DNA of 10,124 bases from JBGTCY01 sp041748615 (GTDB lineage: Bacteria > Bacteroidota > Bacteroidia > Chitinophagales > CAIOSU01). The translations under genes and the position numbers were made by a program. The stretch spans positions 1-10,124 of the forward strand of contig JBGTCY010000057.1 of assembly GCA_041748615.1 (NCBI GenBank), written 5' to 3'. Under the pieces are notes generated by a model. It was given only the letters and a program-made list of their open reading frames with translations. It had not been told where the DNA came from and searched no databases. Positions 1-8,393 of the stretch are shown piece by piece (the first letter of the stretch is position 1; each line of letters opens with the position of its first letter).

Positions 1-137
1 TCGCACACTGGCAATTGGCATGTCCATAAGAAATAATATTTTCGTGTGACTTAACAACATGAAGAGCCGTGTGAAGGGAGACTTTCACGCACGGTTCTGT
101 GGGAAGGTGGGGGTGAGATTCCTTTGCCTGACCCGAT
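1..137 (+). mobile_element. 3' end of a group II intron (partial, left end off window)
   Basis: Group II introns are self-splicing retroelements. Only the last part is present: about 60 nt that would belong to the end of domain IV, then domains V and VI. The element ends in ..ACCCGAT, with the predicted 3' splice site after T137, which fits the terminal AY rule. The intron-encoded reverse transcriptase/maturase, if there is one, lies left of the window. The first 60 nt contain stops in all three forward frames, so they are not the body of that protein. The 5' exon is missing, so EBS/IBS pairings cannot be tested. The intron sits about 400 nt upstream of the secreted-protein operon, in the same orientation. 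Whether it is intact or a 3' remnant cannot be told from here. Confidence 0.88.
64..137 (+). ncRNA. Group II intron domains V and VI
   Basis: Domain V is exactly 34 nt (64-97). A 7-bp basal stem (64-70 with 91-97) carries the AGC catalytic triad at 65-67. A 2-nt bulge (GC, 89-90) follows on the 3' side. A 7-bp upper stem (71-77 with 82-88, one G-T pair) is closed by a GAGA tetraloop (78-81), matching the GNRA rule. Domain VI follows: GGG 101-103 pairs with CCC 132-134, and A131, seven nt from the 3' end, is unpaired as the expected branch-point adenosine. The distal part of domain VI is G-rich against T/C-rich with several G-T pairs, so its exact pairing is less certain. The fold was derived by hand. 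Confidence 0.9.
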
Positions 138-256
138 TGGCGAAAACCTTTGAAACAACGGCAGTAACTATTCCCAATGGGAACATGCGGACAAGCGGGC
201 GACCGTTTGACACAGATACGGGCGACCATTCCGGCAACGCTCAAACCAACGCTGCG

Positions 257-301
257 GTTTTAAAAATTTTTTGCCCACGCGCATTTTTTAAAAACAATTT
301 T
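257..301 (+). repeat. AT-rich 45-nt motif, left copy of an inverted flanking pair
   Basis: The motif is GTTTTAAAAATTTTT (257-271), an 11-nt variable spacer (272-282), then ATTTTTTAAAAACAATTTT (283-301). The reverse complement of 9418-9462, on the far side of the operon, has both outer blocks identical (15/15 and 19/19) and the same 11-nt spacer length. Spacer sequence is essentially unrelated, so overall identity is 36/45. The blocks are also partly complementary to each other, so the motif is internally palindromic. Function is unknown; possibilities are a terminator half, a protein-binding site or the edge of a mobile unit. Confidence 0.75.
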
Positions 302-310
302 ATGGCTGAC

Positions 311-385
311 GCTCATTTTGCACATTTGCCTTTGCCTGCAAACACTCAATGCCAACGGAGGCAAAGTCAAAAGAGCAAAATCTGC
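311..385. repeat. Imperfect hairpin, left copy
   Basis: Bases 311-336 pair with 360-385 in register at 21 of 26 positions, closing a 23-nt loop (337-359). The innermost part, CTTTGCC (330-336) with GGCAAAG (360-366), is perfect; a second solid block is ATTTTGC (315-321) with GCAAAAT... (375-381). It lies 9 nt inside the AT-rich motif. Its left arm resembles the arm of the hairpin at 9334-9397 (ACGCTCATTTTGCA against ACGCACATTTTGCA), so both hairpins probably belong to one family. It is intergenic and its function is unknown. Confidence 0.65.
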
Positions 386-493
386 ACACGCCTCCAAACC
401 GAACGGTATCGGAATAATGAAACATTAGCTGTTCATCCGATGTGTGCAAAACTTTTTTTGAACCATAAGACAGAAAAACGACAAACGGTTTTT

Positions 494-501
494 TACTTTC
501 G
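494..501 (+). promoter_or_regulatory. Putative Bacteroidota -7 promoter box for the operon
   Basis: TACTTTCG at 494-501 closely matches the Bacteroidota housekeeping -7 consensus TAnnTTTG. It is followed by about 33 nt of leader before the ATG at 535. No TTG lies about 19 nt upstream where the -33 element is expected (AGA is there instead), so the call rests on the -7 box and position alone. There is no Shine-Dalgarno sequence before the ATG; the leader is A/C-rich, which is common in this phylum. Confidence 0.4.
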
Positions 502-534
502 TAATGAACCGGTTAACCCAAAAACTTTTCAACC

Positions 535-3500
535 ATGAAAAAGATAACCAACTTAACCGGAAGTTCTTTTCTTCCGCTTATCGCAATTATACTGCTAATC
601 CAAAGCTCTCCAATTCACTCGCAGACATACTGGAATAATCAAGGGGCTAAAATTTACATTGGCGGGAAAGGTGTAATTACCGGAACCAATACGACTGTCG
701 TTAATGACAGTAATACTGTAATCGTCAATCACGGGACGATTAAGGTTACTGAAATGCAGAACCAAGGCAACCTTGAATTGAAAGGTACTGCCGCAAGCAT
801 CATCATTGACAGCACGTTGGTTTTGGAGAAAGGAAAAATCTTGTTGAACGCAAACAAAATAATTCTGAAAAATGCTGATACGGTGGCGTTGCAACGTGTT
901 GCCGGGTACTTGATTGCCGAAGATTCTTTGTGGGGAAAAGTAAGATGGCTTGTTGGCGAGGAAGATACCGGAAAATTTATAATCCCCTTTTTTACTGATT
1001 CGCTTGAAGATGTTTCAATGGAGTTTGAGATATTGCAAGCTGGTGAAGGCGCAAACGGGTATCTTGAATTTAGCACCTACACTACTCCAAATAATAATAA
1101 TCCCAAACCAACCGATTTAAATGAATATCCTTATGCGTCAGAAAATATAAAAAACAGTGCTTTGAAAATTGTTGATAGATTCTGGATTTACAATGCAGTT
1201 GGATATGAGGTAAATCCAATAATCAAGTTGACAATACGCTATAGCGACAGAGAAATTGCAGAAGGAAATTCAATCAGTGAGGATAGTCTTATAGCTTCTG
1301 TTTTAGAAAACTTGTGTTGGGGACACTGGCGGCAAGTAAACGGTAGTGGAGATACTTCTCAAAATAAATACCTGATTGACTCTCTGAAAGATAACACAGT
1401 AATTATTTTACATGGGCCAATTGATTGGAATGATTGTAATGGGCTAATTGCCCGAAAAACATTCCGTGAAATGATGAATCAGCCTGATCCTAATTACTAC
1501 GTAATCGTTGATTCCATTGAGCGTGTTTTAGAAAATCTTGAAAAAGCTAAGAAAGCAGATATAGTTGTTTTTGAAGAAGAAGAATTTGGAGAGTTTTTTC
1601 CAAAGTGGAGACATTATTGGGAATTCAGAGTAGGTGTAAATGATACTAATCCGGGGAGTTTTCTGCCAGCATACAAAATTTTAACGGGTGGAAGTATAAA
1701 TATAAATACTGACTGTGATGGCGCACCTCAATGGAAGTTCGAGGGTCCAGATGTTGACCCATTTGATACTACCGACTGCACAACAAATACCAATGGTCGT
1801 AGACAAAACAGTGCTTATATTTCCCAAGTGTGGGTTAATCCTACTGACCATGACCACATCATTGCGGCAATTCCTTCAAGCGGCTTATGGGAGACTAATA
1901 ATGGCGCTCCATGGAAGAATATCAGCAAAGGAATAAACAATGATAATCCTGCTTTGAGCTATGAGTTGATAAACTTTGCCGTACAGCCAGGGAACCCTGA
2001 CTTAATATTCGTTTCAACCAGTTTGCCCAATGTCGCAGACGTAGGCGTTCTCTATACAGGAATTTACTACACAGATGATGGCGGGGACAACTGGCATCAG
2101 GACAATTTTACAACTCCGATTAATACTGCCACATATCCTCTTTTTTCTGACGCAAAAATTCAGAAAATCAAATTTTCACCTTCGCCATACCAAAAATACC
2201 TTTATGCAATCGGGCTTCAACATGTTTTCAGAAAAGATGTTAGCAATCTGAGCAATTCTTGGGAGGAAATTACGGAATGTGATGTTTCAACCCTCGCTAA
2301 TCCCACATGGCTTCTTTATAAGGATATTGAGTTTGACCAAAGTAATCCGAACAGAGCATTCATTTGCTTGGATGAAGAAGTATATGTAGGCCCGAGAGGG
2401 AAATTATTCTTTTCTAATAACGCGGGCTCAAGTACACCCGTTTGGACTGAAGTAGGAGACAATTTCAGGAATGCGAATGGAGTGCTCATAACAAATTACT
2501 CTGTGGTTAAAGTTTCTATGCCGAATGATAGTTCTGGGAAAATTTATGCACTGCTATGGGATTGGGAAAGCCAGTGCAGTTCCTGTCCATGCAGTGCGGC
2601 AAATACCAATTTGAAACTTAGCTGCAACATTTCCTGTCCTGATAGTAGTTGCCGACAGTGGAATAACTGTGCAATCTATGAAGCGGATATGGCAGACCAG
2701 CCAAGTTTTACTTGGACTTTGATGGGAGAGGCTTACTTTCCATATGGTTGGGCTGTGCATCCATTTAATACCAGTTTCACTGCCTCAAATAGCACTCGTA
2801 GCAGCACTGGAGATAGAATATTGTATATCCCGATGCATTTTTTCTACTATACTGATGACTTTTTTAACACTGCTATAAAAACTAATTCATTTAATGGAGG
2901 GTATGACGATTGTAATAAACATGCCGATATAAGACATCTTTTGTTATTAGAAAGTGATACAACTCAAAATGCAGTCAACGATTTAATCTTTCTTGCAACT
3001 GATGGAGGGGTTAGTCGTCATCCTTCAGGTGGCTGTAATATTAATACGTCCTCTACATCTAATTCATGCTTTCAAAATCTTAATCAAATAGGTTTACCCG
3101 GAGGCTCAATTACAGACATTGATTATGACCCGTTTGACAAAGATTACTTAGTATATTCCGGAATTCATGGTCATTTTCCTGAAAGAAAAAATAATGGTTC
3201 AAACAATGATTGGTATCAATTAGGTTGTGGTGATGCATGGAAAACAAATGTCTTTTATGCAAACGGTAATCGCTATGTTATATCCAACGATGTAGGGTGT
3301 GCAGGATTTACTATTTACCGGTCAAGTTGTGCAACTTGCCCGATTACGTGGTCAATTTCGGACAACAATACTGTTGCGACTTTGTGCAACGGCACCGCAA
3401 ATTACAGTCAATACAGGAACCTTCACTGCCCTGTGCAAGTTCACCCTAATGGCAACATTTATTTGGGTTTTCATAATCTTATGGTATCTTCAATAGATTC

Positions 3501-6500
3501 CAGTCTAAGTTTTATAAATATTTCTTCAGGTTCTAATTCTAATGCAAACGGTTATGACGATTATTTCAATCCTCCAAGTTTTTGCACTGCCGTTATTAAT
3601 CAAACAGCCACTCACTATGACAGAACTCCCGCAAGAATTGGAGGGTTTGATGTCAATGAATCAAATGACAGCGTAATATACCTTCATTTCACAGGTCGCG
3701 CATGGAGAAATCCGCTTGGAGTAATTAAAAGCGAAGATGGCGGAACTACTTGGGAAAATCTTACACCACATTTCTTAAATCAGAACTATACTCCGTGGGG
3801 AGGTCCGTATGATTTGTATGCCATAACTGATATTAAAAGCGACCCCAATAATGCAGATAAAGCATGGATTTCATTTGCCGGGTTTCCATATGACGAGACT
3901 ACCGAGGATTTCCGTCCAAGATTAGATCGCATCTGGCGCACCTGCGATGGTGGTGATACATGGTCTGATGTTTCCACCGGGTTGCCGGAAGTTCCCGTTT
4001 ATAAGCTGCTCATCTTTAAATACAATACGGATGTAGTGTTTGCAGCTACGGCTGTGGGCGTTTATATGTACGTTCCCGGAAGTTCTTGTTTTAATGGACA
4101 TTGGGAATGTATCAGCAACGGGCTTCCCCCTGTTTGGGTGGTGGATTTGGAATTTGATTATTGTAAAATGAAGCTGTTAGCTGGAACACGCGATTGGGGA
4201 ATTTGGAGTTGGAACATACCGGATGAACTAATTCAACTGCAAAATGAGAATCTCGTAATTGATGCTAATACGGAATGGGATAACGAAACAAGGCGGATTA
4301 CAGGAAACATCATTATTGAATCTGGGAACACGCTGGAAATCACCAACGGAAGCGTAGTGAACATGCCGCGTACAGGCAGAATCATTGTTGAGCGCGGGGC
4401 GAAGCTGATTGTTGACAGTAGCACGATTAGCAACTCCTGCGATGCAATGTGGCAGGGAATTGAAGTATGGGGCAATCCCGGCAGCCCGCATCCGGCAACA
4501 AGCCAAGTTTATAACTTCTCCAACGGAACCATAGGTTCATATCCAACGCAATCAAGCGAACAAGGTGTTTTGATTTTGATAAATGGAGCGGTTATAGAAA
4601 ACGCAAGGCAGGCTGTTGAATGTTTAAGAAGGTTCCCGAATACTTCTGCTAATCTCAGCTACACCGGAGGAATCGTCATAGCTGAAAATTGTACGCTTCG
4701 GAACAATATCACTGGCGTTGGATTCAATTCTTACACTGCAACCAATTATACCAGTGAATTCCGTAACTGCCTGTTTGAAACCGATGGAGACCTGAATGAC
4801 CCGGCTGCAAATCCTTATGCCTTCGTTACTATGTGGAATGTACATGGCATCAAGTTTTTTGAAAACACGTTCATCAATCAAACTCCGGTCAATTATACTT
4901 CAAGGGAAAGGGGAACTGGAATCATCATGGTTGACGCACGGGCGGAAATAAAAGGCGTTTGCTACGCGTACAGCGCAAACGACTGCGTGGACAATTCTCC
5001 CAACCTCTTTGAAAATCTTTACACGGGAATCAGGTTCGTCAATACCTTCGGACATTCATCCAACTCCGTTGCGGCTGACAACAGCTTCATCAACAATTTT
5101 TACGGAGTTGATCTGCAAGGTGCAGTCGGAGCGCAGGTTTACCGGAATTACTTTGAAACTGCCGTTAAGGTAAACAATCAACACTCGGTTGCCATCAATG
5201 GCTTATGCAGTTACAACATCAAGCTGGAAGAAAATGAAATGGTAATAAAGCCCAATTCCACCGGACGTGGTATTTATTTCGAGCAATCGCAGGGGGCGCA
5301 GCGCGTTTACAAAAACACTGTGAGCAGCACTTATAATTTGGGCTATGCTTTTGCCTATGGCAGCGACAACAGCAATTTAGTCAATGAATGTAATCAGGTT
5401 GAAAATGAGATGTATCATTTCATGGTGTTTGAGAACAGCAGCATTTTTGAGAAACAAGGTGATTGTGATGCTGATAAGCCTGCCGGAAACATTTTTGATG
5501 GCACTTGTAACAGCACGAACCTCTTACACTTTTACACAGGACAAAATGCAGCACATTTCGAGTATTGCTACAATGCTACCAATGAACATTTTAACCCAAC
5601 CTGTGTAATTGAATTCTCACCGTTTGACAAGCTGACAACATCATCACAAAATTCAAGTTGTCCTTCGGGTATTATTATAGTAGGCGATGACCCGGGTGGG
5701 TATTACGGGAAACGCGCTGAGCAGGAAACACTGACCGGGCTTATTAAAGACCAGTATGCCCTTTTGGATGGCGGCAGAACGAAAAATATTTTGGACTTGG
5801 TTCACGATGAAAACTACAATGCCAACCAGTTGCGCGACACACTCCTTTACTACACTCCATTTTTATCCGATGTTGTGCTGTCGGCTTTGCTGTTCAGGAA
5901 TGAATTCAGCGTAACGAGCCTGAGCCATATCCTGATAGAAAATGCCCCTCACTCCAATTTAATCTGGAAAGCGATTGCGGAAGAAAACCCTCCCTTCAAT
6001 GCCGATTCATTGGAGAAACTAATTCAATATCAGGATAGTACATCGGCAAGAAAAGACGTTCTCGACTCGTTGAGTGTTTATAAGCTGCAAAAGGCTTTGA
6101 ACTATTCCGACATGTTGTATATCGCTTCGGTTGACACGAACTATTCGGATGAAGAAGTAAAGGATTCTTTAAAAAATGAAAAAGACATTCCGTTCCGTTT
6201 GCTGTTGGGTGACCTGCACATGAAGGATGCAGAGTATTATGAAGCCGACACGGTTTACAACACACTCAAAGTTTACTTCCATGAGGATAAGCAACTGATT
6301 GAGTTGCGGGAAATTCAGACTTCGCTTTTCAAGGACACACTCACGTATTTCGATCTGGATTCCGCAACCATAGCGGATATTGAAGAAATCGCCTTTAACG
6401 ACACTTCGATTGCCGCATTTCAGGCATTGGGCATTCTTGAATTTTTGAGAGATACCATTTATACAAAGCCCTACCATGATATTGACAGCAGCGAAGGCAG

Positions 6501-6813
6501 TTCAAAAACTTCATTCGGTGAACCGGAGCCTGAGAAACCGCAGGAAATGTCGCAAAGCGAAGCAATGTTTTACAAGCTGTTTCCAACCGTAATTGCGGGT
6601 AAGCAGGTAGCCTTTATCACGCTTGCTTCAGATGAAGATGGCTATTTACAGTTGTACAGGATAGAGGGAAAACAAGTCAGTGAATTCAGGCTTTCAGCCG
6701 GAACCAACCAGATTCAATTAAGCGAACTGAATTTATCCGAAGGCATTTACATCTACCGGGTATATGTGAAAAGTGAATTGAAGAATACCGGGAAAATCGT
6801 AAAAGTTAATTAA
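535..6813 (+). CDS. Giant T9SS-secreted protein: Asp-box beta-propellers, beta-helix, sorting domain
   Basis: A 2092-aa secreted protein, first gene of the operon. Residues 1-29 form a Sec signal peptide (KK, hydrophobic LPLIAIILLI core, cleavage near IHS-Q). Residues 30-280 are beta-rich and adhesin-like. FFPKWRHYW (354-362) resembles the segment preceding propellers in other Bacteroidota VPS10/sialidase-like proteins. Residues about 425-1235 hold Asp-box motifs: clear at TDDGGDNW (513-520), SEDGGTTW (1066-1073) and TCDGGDTW (1136-1143), degenerate near 454-460 and 627-637, enough for one or two propellers. A Cys-rich insert lies at 681-712. About 1240-1715 is a right-handed beta-helix-like stretch with recurrent N and G turns. 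About 1725-1985 is helical and charged, then an acidic linker. Residues 2012-2092 are a type-A sorting domain (FPT start, GIYIYRVYV, basic end). Asp boxes alone do not prove sialidase activity, and no catalytic set is visible; adhesion or ligand binding is inferred. AT content rises sharply across roughly 1080-3850. Confidence 0.9.
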   Translation: MKKITNLTGSSFLPLIAIILLIQSSPIHSQTYWNNQGAKIYIGGKGVITGTNTTVVNDSNTVIVNHGTIKVTEMQNQGNLELKGTAASIIIDSTLVLEKGKILLNANKIILKNADTVALQRVAGYLIAEDSLWGKVRWLVGEEDTGKFIIPFFTDSLEDVSMEFEILQAGEGANGYLEFSTYTTPNNNNPKPTDLNEYPYASENIKNSALKIVDRFWIYNAVGYEVNPIIKLTIRYSDREIAEGNSISEDSLIASVLENLCWGHWRQVNGSGDTSQNKYLIDSLKDNTVIILHGPIDWNDCNGLIARKTFREMMNQPDPNYYVIVDSIERVLENLEKAKKADIVVFEEEEFGEFFPKWRHYWEFRVGVNDTNPGSFLPAYKILTGGSININTDCDGAPQWKFEGPDVDPFDTTDCTTNTNGRRQNSAYISQVWVNPTDHDHIIAAIPSSGLWETNNGAPWKNISKGINNDNPALSYELINFAVQPGNPDLIFVSTSLPNVADVGVLYTGIYYTDDGGDNWHQDNFTTPINTATYPLFSDAKIQKIKFSPSPYQKYLYAIGLQHVFRKDVSNLSNSWEEITECDVSTLANPTWLLYKDIEFDQSNPNRAFICLDEEVYVGPRGKLFFSNNAGSSTPVWTEVGDNFRNANGVLITNYSVVKVSMPNDSSGKIYALLWDWESQCSSCPCSAANTNLKLSCNISCPDSSCRQWNNCAIYEADMADQPSFTWTLMGEAYFPYGWAVHPFNTSFTASNSTRSSTGDRILYIPMHFFYYTDDFFNTAIKTNSFNGGYDDCNKHADIRHLLLLESDTTQNAVNDLIFLATDGGVSRHPSGGCNINTSSTSNSCFQNLNQIGLPGGSITDIDYDPFDKDYLVYSGIHGHFPERKNNGSNNDWYQLGCGDAWKTNVFYANGNRYVISNDVGCAGFTIYRSSCATCPITWSISDNNTVATLCNGTANYSQYRNLHCPVQVHPNGNIYLGFHNLMVSSIDSSLSFINISSGSNSNANGYDDYFNPPSFCTAVINQTATHYDRTPARIGGFDVNESNDSVIYLHFTGRAWRNPLGVIKSEDGGTTWENLTPHFLNQNYTPWGGPYDLYAITDIKSDPNNADKAWISFAGFPYDETTEDFRPRLDRIWRTCDGGDTWSDVSTGLPEVPVYKLLIFKYNTDVVFAATAVGVYMYVPGSSCFNGHWECISNGLPPVWVVDLEFDYCKMKLLAGTRDWGIWSWNIPDELIQLQNENLVIDANTEWDNETRRITGNIIIESGNTLEITNGSVVNMPRTGRIIVERGAKLIVDSSTISNSCDAMWQGIEVWGNPGSPHPATSQVYNFSNGTIGSYPTQSSEQGVLILINGAVIENARQAVECLRRFPNTSANLSYTGGIVIAENCTLRNNITGVGFNSYTATNYTSEFRNCLFETDGDLNDPAANPYAFVTMWNVHGIKFFENTFINQTPVNYTSRERGTGIIMVDARAEIKGVCYAYSANDCVDNSPNLFENLYTGIRFVNTFGHSSNSVAADNSFINNFYGVDLQGAVGAQVYRNYFETAVKVNNQHSVAINGLCSYNIKLEENEMVIKPNSTGRGIYFEQSQGAQRVYKNTVSSTYNLGYAFAYGSDNSNLVNECNQVENEMYHFMVFENSSIFEKQGDCDADKPAGNIFDGTCNSTNLLHFYTGQNAAHFEYCYNATNEHFNPTCVIEFSPFDKLTTSSQNSSCPSGIIIVGDDPGGYYGKRAEQETLTGLIKDQYALLDGGRTKNILDLVHDENYNANQLRDTLLYYTPFLSDVVLSALLFRNEFSVTSLSHILIENAPHSNLIWKAIAEENPPFNADSLEKLIQYQDSTSARKDVLDSLSVYKLQKALNYSDMLYIASVDTNYSDEEVKDSLKNEKDIPFRLLLGDLHMKDAEYYEADTVYNTLKVYFHEDKQLIELREIQTSLFKDTLTYFDLDSATIADIEEIAFNDTSIAAFQALGILEFLRDTIYTKPYHDIDSSEGSSKTSFGEPEPEKPQEMSQSEAMFYKLFPTVIAGKQVAFITLASDEDGYLQLYRIEGKQVSEFRLSAGTNQIQLSELNLSEGIYIYRVYVKSELKNTGKIVKVN

Positions 6814-6814
6814 C

Positions 6815-8383
6815 ATGAGACAGGTGGTTGCGATAGGAGCATTGGTGTTTATTGTAAGCGAGTATTCAATCGCGCAAACTACATTTCAAAAAGCATTTAT
6901 TGACACAGTTGCTTTCGGCACAGCAAGCACTTCCGTATTGATTGAAAATGACGGCTACATCATTGCCGCATGGGGATATACGGAACAAGCTGGAAACGTG
7001 CATTTCAGATCGGGAATCCATTTATTGAAAACCGATTTTCAGGGCAACCTGCTTTGGAAAAAAAAGTATGCCCAACCGGGTAAAGGCATTTCCAACGGTT
7101 TATATGGCTCCTTACAACCTACAACCGGAGGTTATCTCATGTGCGGCAACCTCGTTGATACTGCTACCAGAAACTCTGATTTTTTTCTGTGCAAGATTGA
7201 TACAGCCGGAGAAGTGGAATGGCTGAAGCCTTACGGGGTTTCAAACAGAGTTGAAACCACTTTTCACGGTTCTAAGACTTCGGACGGAGGATATATAATG
7301 GTTGGGGAAAGATTTATACAAGGCAATGGCACATCATCTGACTATTACGCTGTAAGAACCGACAGTTTAGGGAATTTAATTTGGCAGAGGACTTACGGTG
7401 GAAGTCTAAATGATATTGGAAGGAAAATTCATCAATTAATGAACGGGAATTTCATAGTAAGTGGCACAAGTGAAAGTTTTGGCCCTGGAGGGTTTGATTT
7501 ATGGTTATTTGAAACAGACACGAACGGCACTATTCAGTGGGAACAAACCTATGGAACTATCATGGATGATAGGTTGCGGTACATTTCGTTAGCAACTGAT
7601 GGAGGTTACTATGGATGGGGCAGATTAGATACTGTGATTAATAACACTGAGGATGCTTTTGCTGCTATGGTGATGAAGTTGGATAATGGAGGGAATGTTA
7701 TTTGGCGCACATTTTTCAATCATAAGAAAGAGCTAATTATTTCGCAACTAAGAGAACTTGACAACGGCAATATTGTTGCAATTGGCGAACGAGAAGTTGG
7801 AAGCGCTGACAGCACGGCTGCATGGATAGCAAAGCTCAATTCATCGGGTGATATTCTTTGGGAAAGACAGTACATCAACAATTTTTATGAGGGCGCAACT
7901 TACAGCAAAGCGTTACGCTTCAATGGAGATTTTCAACCAACCGATGACGGAGGCTTTATAATAGCCGGAGCATTATGGAAAGCCACAGAATCATTTCCGA
8001 ATATCCGCTTTGATAACGTCTGGCTTGTAAAACTTGATAGCAATGGCTGCTTCGGAGCAGATAGTTGCGGGCTGGCGGTGGGCGGCATCGAAGAACATTT
8101 AAGTCTCAAAGAAAAAGCAACCGTTGTAGTATATCCAAATCCCTTTACGGTGCAAGCGCGTGTAAGCGTAAAAGCCGATAGTCGGCAGTTTGCAAACCAA
8201 GAAATCACGTTTCGGTTATTTGATGTATCGGGAAAACAGGTACAAACTCAAAAACATTTCCTGAACGAGCATGGGTATGCGGAATTTTTTGTTGAAAGAA
8301 ACCAAATGACGACCGGAATTTATTTCTTCAAAGTAATGGCTCAAAAAAGTGAACTGGGTAACGGAAAATTGGTAATGCAATAA
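6815..8383 (+). CDS. T9SS-secreted protein with a seven-repeat beta-propeller
   Basis: A 522-aa protein starting one nt after the upstream stop codon, so probably translationally coupled. Residues 1-20 are a signal peptide (VVAIGALVFIV core, cleavage near SIA-Q). The body carries seven copies of a blade motif, roughly [LVAI]-x-K/R-x-D-x-x-G-x-[LIV]-x-W: 70-81, 125-136, 179-190, 231-242, 286-297, 338-349, and a terminal variant at 404-418 where the Trp is replaced by a CFGADSC end. Between motifs come DGGY/GGF/NGN strands with G-T/E-S or VGE (for example 157-164, 378-385). Seven repeats of about 50-60 residues suggest a seven-bladed propeller. Residues 437-522 are a type-A sorting domain (VVYPNPF, LFDVSGKQV, GIYFFKV, GKLVMQ). 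Family members are generally annotated only as sorting-domain proteins; ligand and function are unknown. No catalytic residues are evident. Confidence 0.9.
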   Translation: MRQVVAIGALVFIVSEYSIAQTTFQKAFIDTVAFGTASTSVLIENDGYIIAAWGYTEQAGNVHFRSGIHLLKTDFQGNLLWKKKYAQPGKGISNGLYGSLQPTTGGYLMCGNLVDTATRNSDFFLCKIDTAGEVEWLKPYGVSNRVETTFHGSKTSDGGYIMVGERFIQGNGTSSDYYAVRTDSLGNLIWQRTYGGSLNDIGRKIHQLMNGNFIVSGTSESFGPGGFDLWLFETDTNGTIQWEQTYGTIMDDRLRYISLATDGGYYGWGRLDTVINNTEDAFAAMVMKLDNGGNVIWRTFFNHKKELIISQLRELDNGNIVAIGEREVGSADSTAAWIAKLNSSGDILWERQYINNFYEGATYSKALRFNGDFQPTDDGGFIIAGALWKATESFPNIRFDNVWLVKLDSNGCFGADSCGLAVGGIEEHLSLKEKATVVVYPNPFTVQARVSVKADSRQFANQEITFRLFDVSGKQVQTQKHFLNEHGYAEFFVERNQMTTGIYFFKVMAQKSELGNGKLVMQ

Positions 8384-8385
8384 AT

Positions 8386-8391
8386 AGAAGG
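8386..8391 (+). promoter_or_regulatory. Shine-Dalgarno-like sequence before the third gene
   Basis: AGAAGG sits in the 10-nt gap between the second and third genes and ends two nt before the ATG at 8394. The spacing is shorter than usual. The match supports this start, and the other two operon genes have no comparable site. Confidence 0.35.
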
Positions 8392-8393
8392 TT

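Larger units (their letters stand above)
138..534. other. Gene-free region between the intron and the operon
   Basis: I see no convincing gene here. The open frame at 59-538 begins inside intron domain V and reads through inverted repeats, so it is rejected. The stretch holds a small palindrome (TTCCC-AAT-GGGAA, 171-183), a 9-nt direct repeat CGGGCGACC (196-204 and 219-227, 23 nt apart), the AT-rich motif at 257-301, the hairpin at 311-385, a weak 7-bp inverted repeat TGCACAC/GTGTGCA (383-389 with 442-448) and a promoter-like box at 494-501. It would be the 3' exon of the intron. Confidence 0.6.

Noticed and set aside
59..538. 159-codon plus-strand open frame
   Set aside because: It starts inside intron domain V, crosses the 3' splice site, the AT-rich motif and a hairpin, has no recognisable domain and overlaps the start of the giant gene.
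595..1076. Antisense open frames opposite the start of the giant gene (595-894 and 729-1076)
   Set aside because: They lie opposite a gene with a signal peptide and clear domains; their translations show no family features and no start signals.
1715..1936. 73-codon plus-strand frame within the giant gene
   Set aside because: It is a shifted frame inside the propeller region, whose main frame is open and domain-bearing throughout.
2071..3963. Calling the giant protein a sialidase from its Asp boxes
   Set aside because: Asp boxes are structural turns found in many propellers; I see no arginine triad, nucleophilic Tyr/Glu pair or N-terminal RIP motif arrangement.
5996..6586. Three overlapping antisense frames (5996-6265, 6169-6477, 6395-6586)
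   Set aside because: They overlap each other in different frames opposite the helical and sorting domains; this is what a long coding gene casts by chance.
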